Of a DNA stretch of 64,000 nucleotides, positions 55,234 through 64,000 are shown piece after piece. The notes beneath the pieces are model-generated. The model saw only the letters and a program-made list of their open reading frames with translations, searched no databases and was not told the DNA's origin. The DNA comes from Anticarsia gemmatalis (lineage: Eukaryota; Arthropoda; Insecta; Lepidoptera; Erebidae): the NCBI RefSeq assembly GCF_050436995.1, contig NC_134771.1:4009501-4073500 (forward strand), given 5' to 3'. Each line of letters opens with the position of its first letter. The first letter of the stretch is position 1. The position numbers and the translations under genes are program-made.

Positions 55234-55252
55234 GCCATTGCGCCACGGAGGC
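55180..55252 (-). tRNA. tRNA-Asn (GTT), copy 1
   Basis: 73 nt that fold as a complete cloverleaf: acceptor GCCTCCG/CGGGGGC (one T-G wobble), A box TGGCGCAATGGCTAGCGCG, anticodon arm TTCGG-CTGTTAA-CCGAA with anticodon GTT, T arm GGTGG-TTCGAGC-CCACC, discriminator G. Five T's follow on the minus strand (55,170-55,174) as a Pol III terminator. Decodes AAC/AAU. Confidence 0.95.
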
Positions 55253-56008
55253 TACAGTTTTCAGGATCAAACTTTGTTTTCATAGAGGATGGCTTCCATT
55301 TTAAACACATATTTTTGACATATTTTCTTCTCGCAGTAATACACTTTTTTCTAAGTAACATATTGATATCTTGACTGAATTGTAGTCCGTATTCTTACAA
55401 TCGGCTATATTCTGCCTATATTAACTTCAGTAAACAATCCGTAATTTTTCAAATATTTTCCAAAATAAAAAGAAAAATTGGAAAAAGATTATTTACAGCT
55501 TTTTCAAACAGGTGCGGTAAAACAGTCACACACTTAGCCGTACGTTAAAATATAATGTAGATTTAAATAAACTCAACCTCTTACTAAGAGAAATTTCAAA
55601 ATCGGTCCAATAGTTCCAGAGATCACTCCACACAAACAAACAAACCTCATTTTTGTAAGAACTTTTCACTCCATTCAAATTCACGATATTTCTGTACTAT
55701 AAAATCTTTTTTAAACAATATCAATGTATCATTCATAAACCTTCACATGTTCCTTAAATACAATATGGCGTCCGAATGAATGAAAACGAATGAATGTAAT
55801 TTTATATTTTGCGGTTTGAACGATTTTCTTTTGTTAACTAGGCCTTGACTTATAAATATAATAATATTGTATAATCAAACTGTTGTATGCAATTGGAGGG
55901 TAAGCAATGTGTCTGAGGTTGGTATTTAGATGGGTGATAAGTTTCAACACGACTACGATTTATGAAATGATCTCGCTGTTCCAGATTTGGAGATTTACTA
56001 CATATTTA
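55253..56008. other. Unique AT-rich sequence with a Helitron remnant
   Basis: 55,575-55,650 reads like the 5' half of a reverse Helitron (AAAATCGGTCCAATAGTTCC, ACAAACAAACAAACC). No gene. Confidence 0.4.
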
Positions 56009-56276
56009 CTAGCTGACCCGGCAAACTTTGTTTTGCCATGTAAATTATACTAGAATGGCTATTAAGAAATAGGTGTTGGTGTTAAAGGGTAAAAATTTGT
56101 ATTTACACAAAATCCCAATCAAAATCGATCAAGCCGTTTCGGAGGAATTCTATGACAATCGGTGTATCTTTCATTAAAATCCGTTCGGTAGTTTTTTCGT
56201 GCAAGAGGAATAAACATATTATTATTATGTACGTACATCCATTCTCACACACTTCCGAACTTATAATATTAGAAGA
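56009..56276 (-). mobile_element. Helitron-like element, family HEL-E
   Basis: CTAGCTGACCCGGCAAACTT with TTTGTTTTGCCA gives a GGCAAA/TTTGCC terminal hairpin in the element's sense. The interior has AAAATCGATCAAGCCGTTTC and CATTAAAATCCGTTCGGTAG; the other end is TTATAATATTAGAAGAA. Confidence 0.75.
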
Positions 56277-56382
56277 ATAAGATATTCTGTCCCTAAATCA
56301 AAAATCCTACGAAACTAAAAATATAGGTACACAATTCACTTACCCCTCTTTGCACTTCATTTACCTACGCCCACCCCTGTCG

Positions 56383-56396
56383 GTTGCCATGGCAAC
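56383..56396. promoter_or_regulatory. Perfect X-box (RFX-type palindrome)
   Basis: GTTGCCATGGCAAC, a perfect palindrome matching the RFX consensus (GTNRCC, spacer, RGYAAC). Function not shown. Confidence 0.45.
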
Positions 56397-57003
56397 GCTC
56401 CCTCCTACCTACCGGGGTAGCTACGTTGAGTCTACCTTTTGGGGTAGATAGTATAAGAATTATTTTCCTTTTTTTATTTGTTTGGTTGGTTATTATTTCT
56501 AGACTGTGCAAGAAATGAAAATAGTTTTCAAAATTATGTTTTAGTTTCTGCAAGTAATTTTGTCTGTGTGAAAATATTTTCCGCGGTTAAAGTGTCCTAT
56601 GTGTTAATCCGTTATGAACTATCTGTGTATGGATTTTCACCAAAATATATTAAGTAGTTTTAGCGTGAAAGAGTTACAAACATAAATACATACATACATT
56701 TACACATCTAACAAGTTTTCGCATGTATGATATTAATAGCATTAGTAGGATTTTTAATATTCTTGTACCTACGTTTGTTTTAATGGTGAAACCTTGTATG
56801 CCTGAGAGTTCTTTAATACAGTTTGAGAACTGATATAAAATCCCAAAATCGCTTTCAACCTGCGCGATGGACGTAAGACCTAACATATGTATCTCTCAGT
56901 CTTGAAAAACCTCTGAAAGAAATATTGGGTATTTCTTTCAAAGGTTCAGAGGACAGTAATTTTAATTTATAAATCAAGTATTTTCACATGTTTAAATAAA
57001 TAA
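56397..57003. other. AT-rich sequence with repeat remnants
   Basis: 56,570-56,700 is Helitron-like (TTAATCCGTTATGAACTATC); 56,781-56,900 is a diverged SINE-C piece (CCTTGTATGCCTGAGAGTTC). A 13-bp inverted word (GAAAGAAATATTGGG / TATTTCTTTC) is at 56,916-56,942. Confidence 0.45.
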
Positions 57004-57108
57004 ATTTAACCCATTTATGTCCCGTGGGCAAGGGTCTCCTCCCGTAATGAGGAAAGTGTTAGGCCTTGAGTCCACCACGCTGGCCAATTGCGGGTTGGAG
57101 ACTTTTCC
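57004..57108 (-). mobile_element. SINE-C 3' half
   Basis: TTTAACCCATTTATGTCCCG to CACGCTGGCCAATTGCGGGT. Confidence 0.85.
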
Positions 57109-57516
57109 TCACACATAGTTTTACAAAATTGTATACAATTTCATTAAACTACATAGTAACAATCCAATCAGGAAAGCAGAACCTTCAATAAAACCTACCT
57201 GTAATGTCGACTACGAAAACACGTGACAATTTCATACAAAACATTTTAATCAAATTACCTTCCCATACATAAAACATGACAAATCAACTCAACCTTTTAG
57301 TGCACATTAAATATTTAACATTAACTTATCTAGCACTTAATTCTAACTTGTATGACAGTTAAGTTAGCTGTTCGATCGCGTTAATGTTTCTGAAAGCTTT
57401 CGTTTTACTTAACCACTGTGTATCAATACTGGGTTTTAGGTTATACGATTTTTGATAACGTGATGGGGTCGGTACGCTGTCGTTACTATGTAGAATATTT
57501 AGGAATTAATCTATAC

Positions 57517-57716
57517 TCTATACTAATATTATGAAGCTGAAGAGTTTGTTTGTTTGAACGCGCTAATCTCAGGAAATACTGGTCCGATTTGAAAAAATAT
57601 TTCAGTGTTGATGATAGCCCATTTATCGAGGAAGGCTATAGGTATCATCACGCTACGACCAACAGGAGCAGAGTACTGGTAACAAATGTTACAAAAACGG
57701 GGAAAATTATAACCCA
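57517..57716 (+). mobile_element. HEL-A, 3' end cut
   Basis: TCTATACTAATATTATGAAG start; breaks off in AAAATTATAACCCA where an inverted copy begins. Confidence 0.85.
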
Positions 57717-57835
57717 CTAGCTGACCCGCGCAACTTCGCTTGCGTCACATAAGAGAGAATGGGTCAGAATTTTCCACGTTTTTGTAACACTTTAATTTTA
57801 CTCTGCTCCTATTGGTCGTAGCGTGATGATATAAA
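57717..57835 (-). mobile_element. HEL-A, 3' half
   Basis: CTAGCTGACCCGCGCAACTT CGCTTGCG intact hairpin end; truncated after GTCGTAGCGTGATGATATAA. Confidence 0.85.
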
Positions 57836-57926
57836 ATATGCTTTTTTTTCACGAAGAATATTCTCAAAATTATTTATATCTCTTAATATAACGAAATCGC
57901 GCTAAGGCATATCCGCCATTAAAACA

Positions 57927-57940
57927 GTTGCCATGACAAC
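57927..57940. promoter_or_regulatory. X-box-like motif
   Basis: GTTGCCATGACAAC, matching the RFX consensus; 1.5 kb from the perfect X-box at 56383. Confidence 0.4.
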
Positions 57941-57974
57941 GGAATTTTGTTAATTCAATGTCATTATAATATTG

Positions 57975-58128
57975 ATTATTCGCGACTTCGTTCGCCATCT
58001 GAATTTTCCCGGGAAATGCGTCATTTTCCCGGGGTAAAAAGTAGCCTATGTCCTTTCTCGGGTATCAAACTATCTCCATACCAAATTTCATGCAAATTGG
58101 TTCAGTAGTTTAGGCGTGATTGAGTAGC

Positions 58129-58159
<31 letters not shown>

Positions 58160-58188
58160 GTTACTTTCGCATTTATAATATTAGTACG
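57975..58188 (-). mobile_element. Non-autonomous Helitron, HEL-B, with (GACA)n
   Basis: CGCGACTTCGTTCGCCATCT, TTTCCCGGGGTAAAAAGTAG, ATTTCATGCAAATTGGTTCA, an uninterrupted (GACA)n of about 30 bp (58,129-58,158), and ATTTATAATATTAGTACGGA. Confidence 0.88.
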
Positions 58189-58190
58189 GA

Positions 58191-58255
58191 CTAGCTGACT
58201 CGCGCAACTTCGCTTGCGTCACATAAGAGAGAATAGGTCAATATTTTCCATATAA
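58191..58255 (-). mobile_element. HEL-A, 3' tip
   Basis: CTAGCTGACTCGCGCAACTT CGCTTGCGTCAC, truncated after about 60 bp; directly abuts the HEL-B copy. Confidence 0.8.
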
Positions 58256-58831
58256 TAAAATGTGATCAAAGAAACATGTCACGTATTAGAAAAAATGTTA
58301 GTCTACTATCTTTTTGTCAAAAATACTGGGATAATTGCAAAACAAACTTAATATAGACTGAAGAATCGCCACGTCACCGTATCGTGTACTCTAAAAGTCA
58401 TCTAGCAAAAGCAAAAATATCGTTCCGAAAGCACTGTAGAGTGCTTTTAAAAGTGGAGCACAGTACCAAGTGAAATGGAATGATTATTTAATGTTTATAC
58501 TTTACCCTTTATATTTATATCAAGTATATTGATCTATAAGTACGCAGGTTTCTGTGCGTTTAGTAGTTTTCAGTAGGGTGGTGGATTTTGGATTTAAATT
58601 AAGTTTATGTTGCTGTGTTTATAACAATATGGGTACTACACCCAAAGGTGTAGGCAGTGGTTTATGAAACACAAGTAACATGTTTCGCCATTATAGGGAG
58701 CCTATTTCCAACAATGTTTTGTTTTATGGAATGACCAGGACATAGGTTAACTATTTATATTACTTACTGGTTAGGAATAATATTCTGTCTATACGAAAAA
58801 TGTCATAGTATGTTTTGTAGCCCTGTATGTA
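58256..58831. other. Unique AT-rich sequence
   Basis: No gene or repeat recognised. Confidence 0.4.
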
Positions 58832-58850
58832 GCCTCCGTGGCGCAATGGC

Positions 58851-58887
<37 letters not shown>

Positions 58888-58904
58888 GAGCCCACCCGGG
58901 GGCG
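58832..58904 (+). tRNA. tRNA-Asn (GTT), copy 2
   Basis: Identical in sequence to copy 1 over the 73 nt; anticodon GTT in the TTCGG/CCGAA arm. Pol III terminator TTTTT at 58,912-58,916. Confidence 0.95.
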
Positions 58905-60379
58905 ATACATATTTTTATTTCTTAATCCAGACAAACCTTCAGAAAAGGTTTTGATGAAATTTTATTATGTTACACCGGTAGTTTATAACCGGAATTATAA
59001 AATATTTTATTTGATTGAATTTAATTTGTGATTTGATTAGGTAAAAAAGTGTGTGTGGGTCATGTTTTCCTGAGAAAAGCTCGTTTAAACTAACATAATC
59101 TTCAGATAATTCAGTGATCTATTTTCCTGGGAAATACAATCATCAGTTTCATTTTTCAGTTATTTCAAATAGCAAATTCAAAATTAAATAGTTCCTTATT
59201 TCATAAACTATGATTTTGAGAACTTGGGGCGAAACTGGCGCGAATATTTCAAAGAAATCAGTAAAAAGCTCAATATTACTTTACGCGACCCGGGCTTCAA
59301 ACCCGAGACAACAACCACAAAAGCAGTCACACGAACAACCACCACAAAACACCCCACTCGATCTAACGCGACATAATTCAAAAGGCATCTCCACAGCGAC
59401 AAGTGAGCACTCCATCGGCCACTTGTCACTAGAGCACTAGTCTGAAGCGCCCTATTGTATTGTATTTTGTATTGTGCCCCGCTACAATTGTAGTGCATTG
59501 TCTCGCCTTCGTTACTGTATTGTTTTTAATATGCCTTTCTTTTTTTTTTAGCGTTCCGTTTTGTAGTGCGGTTTTTGAGGTGCTAGTGACAGCGGGAAGC
59601 GTTTTTTTTTGATAAAATTGTAGGTGTTTTAAAATTGTAGTTATGTACGAAGTTACTATGATTTATTGCGTAGTTTAAGGTATATAGAAAAGTTAACAAA
59701 ATATTGTTTCATTGTTTGTAGTCAGTTGTCAGTCTATTGATATGTTTATTTGGTACGAGCCTTCAATCTCAGGTGTTCCTAACATGTCTAAACACTGGTA
59801 AAATTTGACCCATTTGATTACAAATGGTCAAATGGTAGATTTGGTACCTAAGACAATTTAGAAATACTAACACAGAAGACTTCAAAAAAGACAGACTCTC
59901 ATAAATTATACGATCAGTAGTAGTATCTATCTATCCTAATGAGAAACAAAGGTAATAATAATGTTATATATACAAATACTAGTCCGATCCACAAAGGGAT
60001 GAGATGTGCCATATTTAGTTACACTTTTGTTGCCTGCCGATACAAACATACAAAGTGATAATAAATATACAAATATCCCACATAAACATACAAACAAAGA
60101 ACACACGACACAAGGTTTTAATAAACGAAATTAGTGCTAAAAAGTCAAAAATCGCTCAAGCCCCCGCTACACCCCCCACTAGCACCCCACCCTGCCACAT
60201 TGTGTTGTCGCTAATTACGCCAACTGTCGCCATTCATTACGAGTCGTAATGAATAGCTTTAAACTGCTTTCCGATATGCCAGGATTGGCACCGACGCCTG
60301 ATATTATTACCTACGCGCCAATGGCCGGATCATTTTTCAAGTTTGAAGCTCTACATTGTTGCAGGGTAAAAGATCACTA
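58905..60379. other. Mostly unique sequence
   Basis: No protein gene; frames at 59,208-59,498 (both strands) have no domain. A compact block at 60,150-60,340 carries a homeodomain-type palindrome. Confidence 0.4.
60232..60254. promoter_or_regulatory. Perfect 23-bp palindrome with two ATTA cores
   Basis: ATTCATTACGA-G-TCGTAATGAAT; each arm has a homeodomain-type ATTA/TAAT core, with another CTAATTACG 20 bp upstream. Could bind a homeodomain dimer; function not shown. Confidence 0.4.
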
Positions 60380-60482
60380 GCCCCAGGTTTCTGAGGTATA
60401 TTTAGCGGTAGTTTATCTTTTCAAAAAAAACGCTATTGAATAGATAAACTACCGTTAAAAGTACTCAGAAACTGGGGGTAGG
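60380..60482. mobile_element. Palindromic MITE, MITE-P copy 4
   Basis: CCCCAGGTTTCTGAGGTATA left arm, ATAGATAAACTACCGTTAAA right arm, ending CAGAAACTGGGGG. Confidence 0.85.
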
Positions 60483-60549
60483 TGCAATTCTTTGTATAAG
60501 CAACTAGCTTCGTAATTCTAGAGTAATAAACTTATGTTAACCAAAATAA

Positions 60550-60771
60550 TAGGTCGGGTAAAAAGTCTTTTCGCATTACAGTACTTATGATACTGTATGA
60601 ACTTGTAATAAAATCTCTTTGGCTTCAAGAATCACAAATGAGTACATGGTTCATTAGGTTTCTTTCAGTGAGCTCGTGAGGTACCCAAATATCGAGCTTT
60701 TTTGTGAAGAGAAAAGATTTTATTACAAGTTCATACATACTATAATGCGAAAAGACTTTTTACCCGACCTA
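60550..60771 (-). mobile_element. Mariner deletion derivative (MITE), second copy
   Basis: TAGGTCGGGTAAAAAGTCTT left end, GACTTTTTACCCGACCTA right end, TA-flanked. The interior again carries the W-V-P-H-E-L transposase fragment on the minus strand. Confidence 0.9.
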
Positions 60772-61361
60772 ATATTACTGGTGAAACTATTAAGATTCAC
60801 GTTGCCTCCCAACGTTTGATGTTATTAGGAGAGGGCGACACTATTATGTATTGCATGCCCCCCAGACGTTTGAAATTAGTAAAAGGAGGGGTTACACTAC
60901 CAGCAAAAATCTAAGTGCCAGTGGGCTACAGGCTCGCACTATGTAGAATAATATAAGATTTCAGACTAACACGTAATTTACTGCACTATTCAGGAAATCA
61001 CAGATAATTAATAAGTAAAATATGCGTGTGTTTAATTTAATGAAATCTCGTTAAGATGTTTTTACGCGAAAAAGTTGAGTAAAGTATGTGCGTGCTTACG
61101 TGAAAATATGAAATAAAGGGATGTCATGAAAAGGTATAAGTGTATGACAATATGTATGTATGTCAATTTAGCAAGAAGAATTTGTAGGGATCGTATCAAA
61201 TGGTATTCGTTGTCCTAAAAATGGAATCTCGTCATATTATTTTATTATATTATTATTAGCTGGTATTATAATAATATGTTAAAGCTATGGTTTACATATC
61301 CCAAAAAAACTTTTGAACGTTATAAGTAAAATCACATAGTCCTGAAGTAAAAAGAATGTCT
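60772..61361. other. Unique sequence with an RTE tail remnant
   Basis: 61,137-61,226 is a diverged RTE 3' end (GATCGTATCAAATGGTATTC). At 60,800-60,910 two related CCTCCCAACGTTTGA / CCCCCCAGACGTTTGA words occur about 70 bp apart. Confidence 0.45.
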
Positions 61362-61378
61362 CGCCCCCGGATGGGCTC

Positions 61379-61415
<37 letters not shown>

Positions 61416-61434
61416 GCCATTGTGCCACGGAGGC
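61362..61434 (-). tRNA. tRNA-Asn (GTT), copy 3 (two substitutions)
   Basis: Same cloverleaf; differs by A for G in the A box (TGGCACAATGG) and by T for C in the T stem (CCATC), which leaves a G-T wobble. Terminator TTTTT on the minus strand (61,349-61,353). Probably still functional, slightly weaker. Confidence 0.9.
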
Positions 61435-62334
61435 TACACTACCCTTTACCAAAATATACTGTTCAAATTATTTGGCAACGGCTTTTATCATCCCATGCGT
61501 TGTATTTTCTATTCGCGATAATTTCAAAATCTAGGGCATAGATTTTCATGCAGTTTTCAGCAAACCTAACCCCTCCCTTATTATGGGGCGAGACCCTTGC
61601 CTACAAGTGGGACATTAATGGGTTAAATTTATAAATTTATATTGCTGCAAATTTATATAGCAGGGAAGCGAGTATATAATTTCTTCAAGTTTTCATTTCT
61701 TAAAATACCTTTTTAACCCGGGCGAAGCAGGGGCCTAAAGCATACTTTGATATTCATACCAAGTTTTACCCCTAAGCATTATATACAAACAAACCAATAT
61801 TTATCAATCCATCCTCCATCTCTTTCCCTCTCACATGACTACATAGCGGCATCTCTTTTCAACTCATAATTTTAGTCCCCTATATACAAGATGTATAATT
61901 TTGTCCATCTGTCTAGCGAATGATCATTGCGGTCTATAGCAATTTGTGTTCAGTGACATATCTCGTACAGTTTTATAGAAAAAGGTTTAGTGAGAATTCT
62001 TTTCTTTTATTACTTTCCACAACTGCAATTGTTTGACTTTTTTTGTAATAAGGGTCTAGTGTCTTTTTTCGGGATATAATATATTACTCTACCACATTTT
62101 ATCGCATTCCGTTTAGTAACTTGTCAGTAAAAGACAGAATAACAGACTATAGCTTATCATGAAAGAACTTACAACCATTTTATAGTAATTTATTGCGTGG
62201 CTAAATGAGTCACCAGACAGCATTTGTTTATTTGCAAGTTCAGATTCAGGCATATTATAACATCAATTTTATTTATTTTCGTCTCTAGCGAAACTAAACT
62301 ATCAGTGAAATTTATACAATATTTAATAATTTAA
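61435..62334. other. AT-rich sequence with SINE-C tail
   Basis: 61,561-61,630 is a SINE-C 3' tail (CCTAACCCCTCCCTTATTAT, CGAGACCCTTGCCTACAAGT). The rest is unrecognised. Confidence 0.45.
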
Positions 62335-62584
62335 TCCATACTAATATTATAAATGCGAAAGTAACTCTGTCTGTCTGTCTGTCTGCTACTCAATCACGCC
62401 TAACCTACTGAACCAATTTGCATGAAATTTGGTATGGAGATATTTTGATACCCGAGAAAGGACATAGGCTATATATCATCACGCTACGACCAAAAGGAGC
62501 AGAGTACCAGTTTTTTTTTACAAAAACGGGGAAAAATTTCACCCATTCTCTCTAATCGCAAGCGAAGTTGCGCGGATCAGCTAG
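62335..62584 (+). mobile_element. Chimeric Helitron: HEL-B 5' half joined to HEL-A 3' half
   Basis: Starts as HEL-B (TCCATACTAATATTATAAAT, GCGAAAGTAACTCTGTCTGT, TTTGCATGAAATTTGGTATG, AAAGGACATAGGCT) and switches near 62,464-62,472 to HEL-A (ATATATCATCACGCTACGAC, hairpin CGCAAGCGAAGTTGCG, ATCAGCTAG). Both termini are intact. Confidence 0.9.
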
Positions 62585-62913
62585 TATAATATATGTAAAA
62601 TTATTAACCCTTCCGCAGTTCCGTTCAGAGTCAAACTTTCATCCTGCTCGAGTTTAGTACTATCTTTAAATTAACATTAATCAAACTTGATTCAGTGGGT
62701 ACCTTAGTTCATAGAGTATGGATTATTATTCCACTTTTGTCATCGACTGTACGTCACGTATCAATGACAGTTGCAATACAACTCTTAAGTTCACTATCAA
62801 ACGAATGCTTTGTCCACTCACCTGTACTTTTTATATGTTCAATGTCAAAGTATTTATAACGTGGCTGGCTTTTTGTACTGTCCGAACTCTTAGCCTTACC
62901 GCGCACCATAAAT
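62585..62913. other. Unique sequence
   Basis: No gene or repeat recognised; the 78-codon frame at 62,718-62,954 runs into a Helitron and is not supported. Confidence 0.4.
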
Positions 62914-63153
62914 TCTATACTAATATTATAAAGCTGAAGAGTTTGTTTGTTTGAACGCGCTAATCTCAGGAACTACAGGTCCAATTTGAAAAAAATGTTC
63001 AGTGTTTGATAGCCCATTTATCGAAGAAGGCTATAGGCTATATATCATCACGCTACGACCAATAGGAGCAGAGTACCAGTAAAAAATGTTACAAAACGGG
63101 AAAAATTATGACCCATTCTCTCTTATGTGACGCAAGCGAAGTTGCGCGGGTCA
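62914..63153 (+). mobile_element. Non-autonomous Helitron, HEL-A, CTAG lost
   Basis: TCTATACTAATATTATAAAG start, hairpin CGCAAGCGAAGTTGCGCGGG then TCATCGCG in place of TCAGCTAG. Confidence 0.88.
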
Positions 63154-63494
63154 TCGCGTCATAAGCTAACAAACCTAATAGCCACCTTTACACATACATT
63201 CTATCGCGGATGAAACAACAATCGCGCGTGAAAGACTGTGCGTATAAGGGGTATACAAGGGGAAAGGAAAGACCACGCGCCGCGCTCATCTGTCAAGTCC
63301 GCGAAGAAAATCGCTCTCGAAGAGCGCGCTGCTTTCCCGCGCGTAATACTGTACGCTCCTAAGAACGTGCGATACAGTGTGTGTGTGTGTGTAAAGCTGG
63401 CTAATGTCGTAAATCTTTTTGTACAGGGTGTTAGGAACACGGCTCTTTGGCGGTGTATCTTCTATAAAAACGGTGTTTGATCCTGAAAACGACA
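63154..63494. other. GC-richer spacer upstream of tRNA-Asn copy 4
   Basis: 63,215-63,375 is GC-rich (CGCGCGTGAAAGACTGTGCG, CCACGCGCCGCGCTCATCTG, CTCTCGAAGAGCGCGCTGC) with a (GT)n at 63,377-63,391. Open on both strands for about 80 codons but with no recognisable domain. Confidence 0.45.
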
Positions 63495-63513
63495 GCCTCC
63501 GTGGCGCAATGGC

Positions 63514-63550
<37 letters not shown>

Positions 63551-63567
63551 GAGCCCACCCGGGGGCG
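63495..63567 (+). tRNA. tRNA-Asn (GTT), copy 4
   Basis: Identical to copies 1 and 2. Terminators TTTT at 63,571 and 63,576. Confidence 0.95.
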
Positions 63568-64000
63568 AGATTTTCTTTTATATAAGAGTGTTCACAACTC
63601 AAATATCAAAAATGGTTTTAAGATTCTCTTTTCAGACTCTACATTTTGAGGTATACCTTTTGAATTCATAAAGTTTTTTGGTGTGCTTATGGTTTATAGA
63701 AAACTGAACAAAAATATCTGCATTTGATTTAAATTTTCATAATCATTGACATTTTTGACGTTTCGGGGTGGATGGCTAGAAACAAGCAATACCAAAGGGC
63801 ACTAGAAGGCTAGGGGAGGTCTTTGCTCAGCAGTATGACACAGTAACAAGCTAATAAAACACATCACGACATTTTAAAATAATATTTTCATATCTTGACC
63901 TAAAGTAACCTTATTATAATAATAAGTCGAATCAAAACTTGAACCAGCAAAAATCAATTTCACACAAAATTTCAAGCGAAAATTTTCGCCGCACCAAGTA
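63568..64000. other. AT-rich sequence to window end
   Basis: 63,790-63,850 has a weak SINE-C-like tail (GGTCTTTGCTCAGCAGTATG). Nothing else recognised. Confidence 0.4.

Noticed and set aside
58129..58158. CRISPR-like regular repeat
   Set aside because: A simple (GACA)n microsatellite inside a Helitron; no spacers. No CRISPR array is expected or seen in this eukaryotic window.
59208..59498. Overlapping 96- and 76-codon ORFs on opposite strands
   Set aside because: Val-rich and Gln-rich runs come from a CAA/CCA-rich stretch; no domain, no conserved motif.

Overview
The window is eukaryotic, AT-rich and intron-bearing, and almost certainly comes from a moth or butterfly; a noctuid-like moth is my best guess, but the species cannot be read from the sequence. 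The evidence is the 3' half of a Distal-less (Dll) homeobox gene with the insect C-terminus ending in V-W-P-A-V, and a dense load of repeats of lepidopteran type: short non-autonomous Helitrons (5' TC, a 3' hairpin, then CTAG, in A/T-rich targets), tRNA-derived and 5S-rRNA-derived SINEs, RTE LINE tails and mariner-derived MITEs.

Layout. Positions 1-7010 hold the last six coding exons of Dll on the + strand, starting at the intron that splits the homeobox (recognition helix on the first exon), followed by a 3' UTR of about 1 kb with several poly(A) signals. Upstream exons lie outside the window. From about 8.7 to 50 kb I see no host protein-coding gene: the stretch is a mosaic of Helitron fragments, SINEs, MITEs and AT-rich unique DNA, with a few compact GC-richer islands that could be conserved non-coding elements. 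At 50,883-53,774 (- strand) there is one intact 963-codon ORF for a non-LTR retrotransposon protein with an N-terminal C2H2 zinc finger, reverse transcriptase, CCHC knuckle and restriction-like endonuclease (R2/R4/NeSL/CRE type). A GC-rich segment (about 53,885-54,060) sits at its 5' side. From 55 to 64 kb there are four near-identical, apparently functional tRNA-Asn(GTT) genes in alternating orientation, each followed by a Pol III terminator, among further repeats.

How the parts relate. Dll is the only recognisable host protein gene; the long non-coding tract may hold its regulatory DNA, but that is inference. The most interesting material is in the repeats: two different 5S-derived SINE families, a tandem array of a tRNA/5S chimeric unit, a Helitron chimera whose 5' half comes from one family and 3' half from another, a perfect 51-bp palindrome with two E-boxes, mariner MITEs that keep a piece of transposase, one of which survives as a half-copy about 50 bp upstream of the homeobox exon, and the intact endonuclease-bearing LINE ORF. 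Repeat boundaries were read by eye and are good to roughly 5-20 bp.
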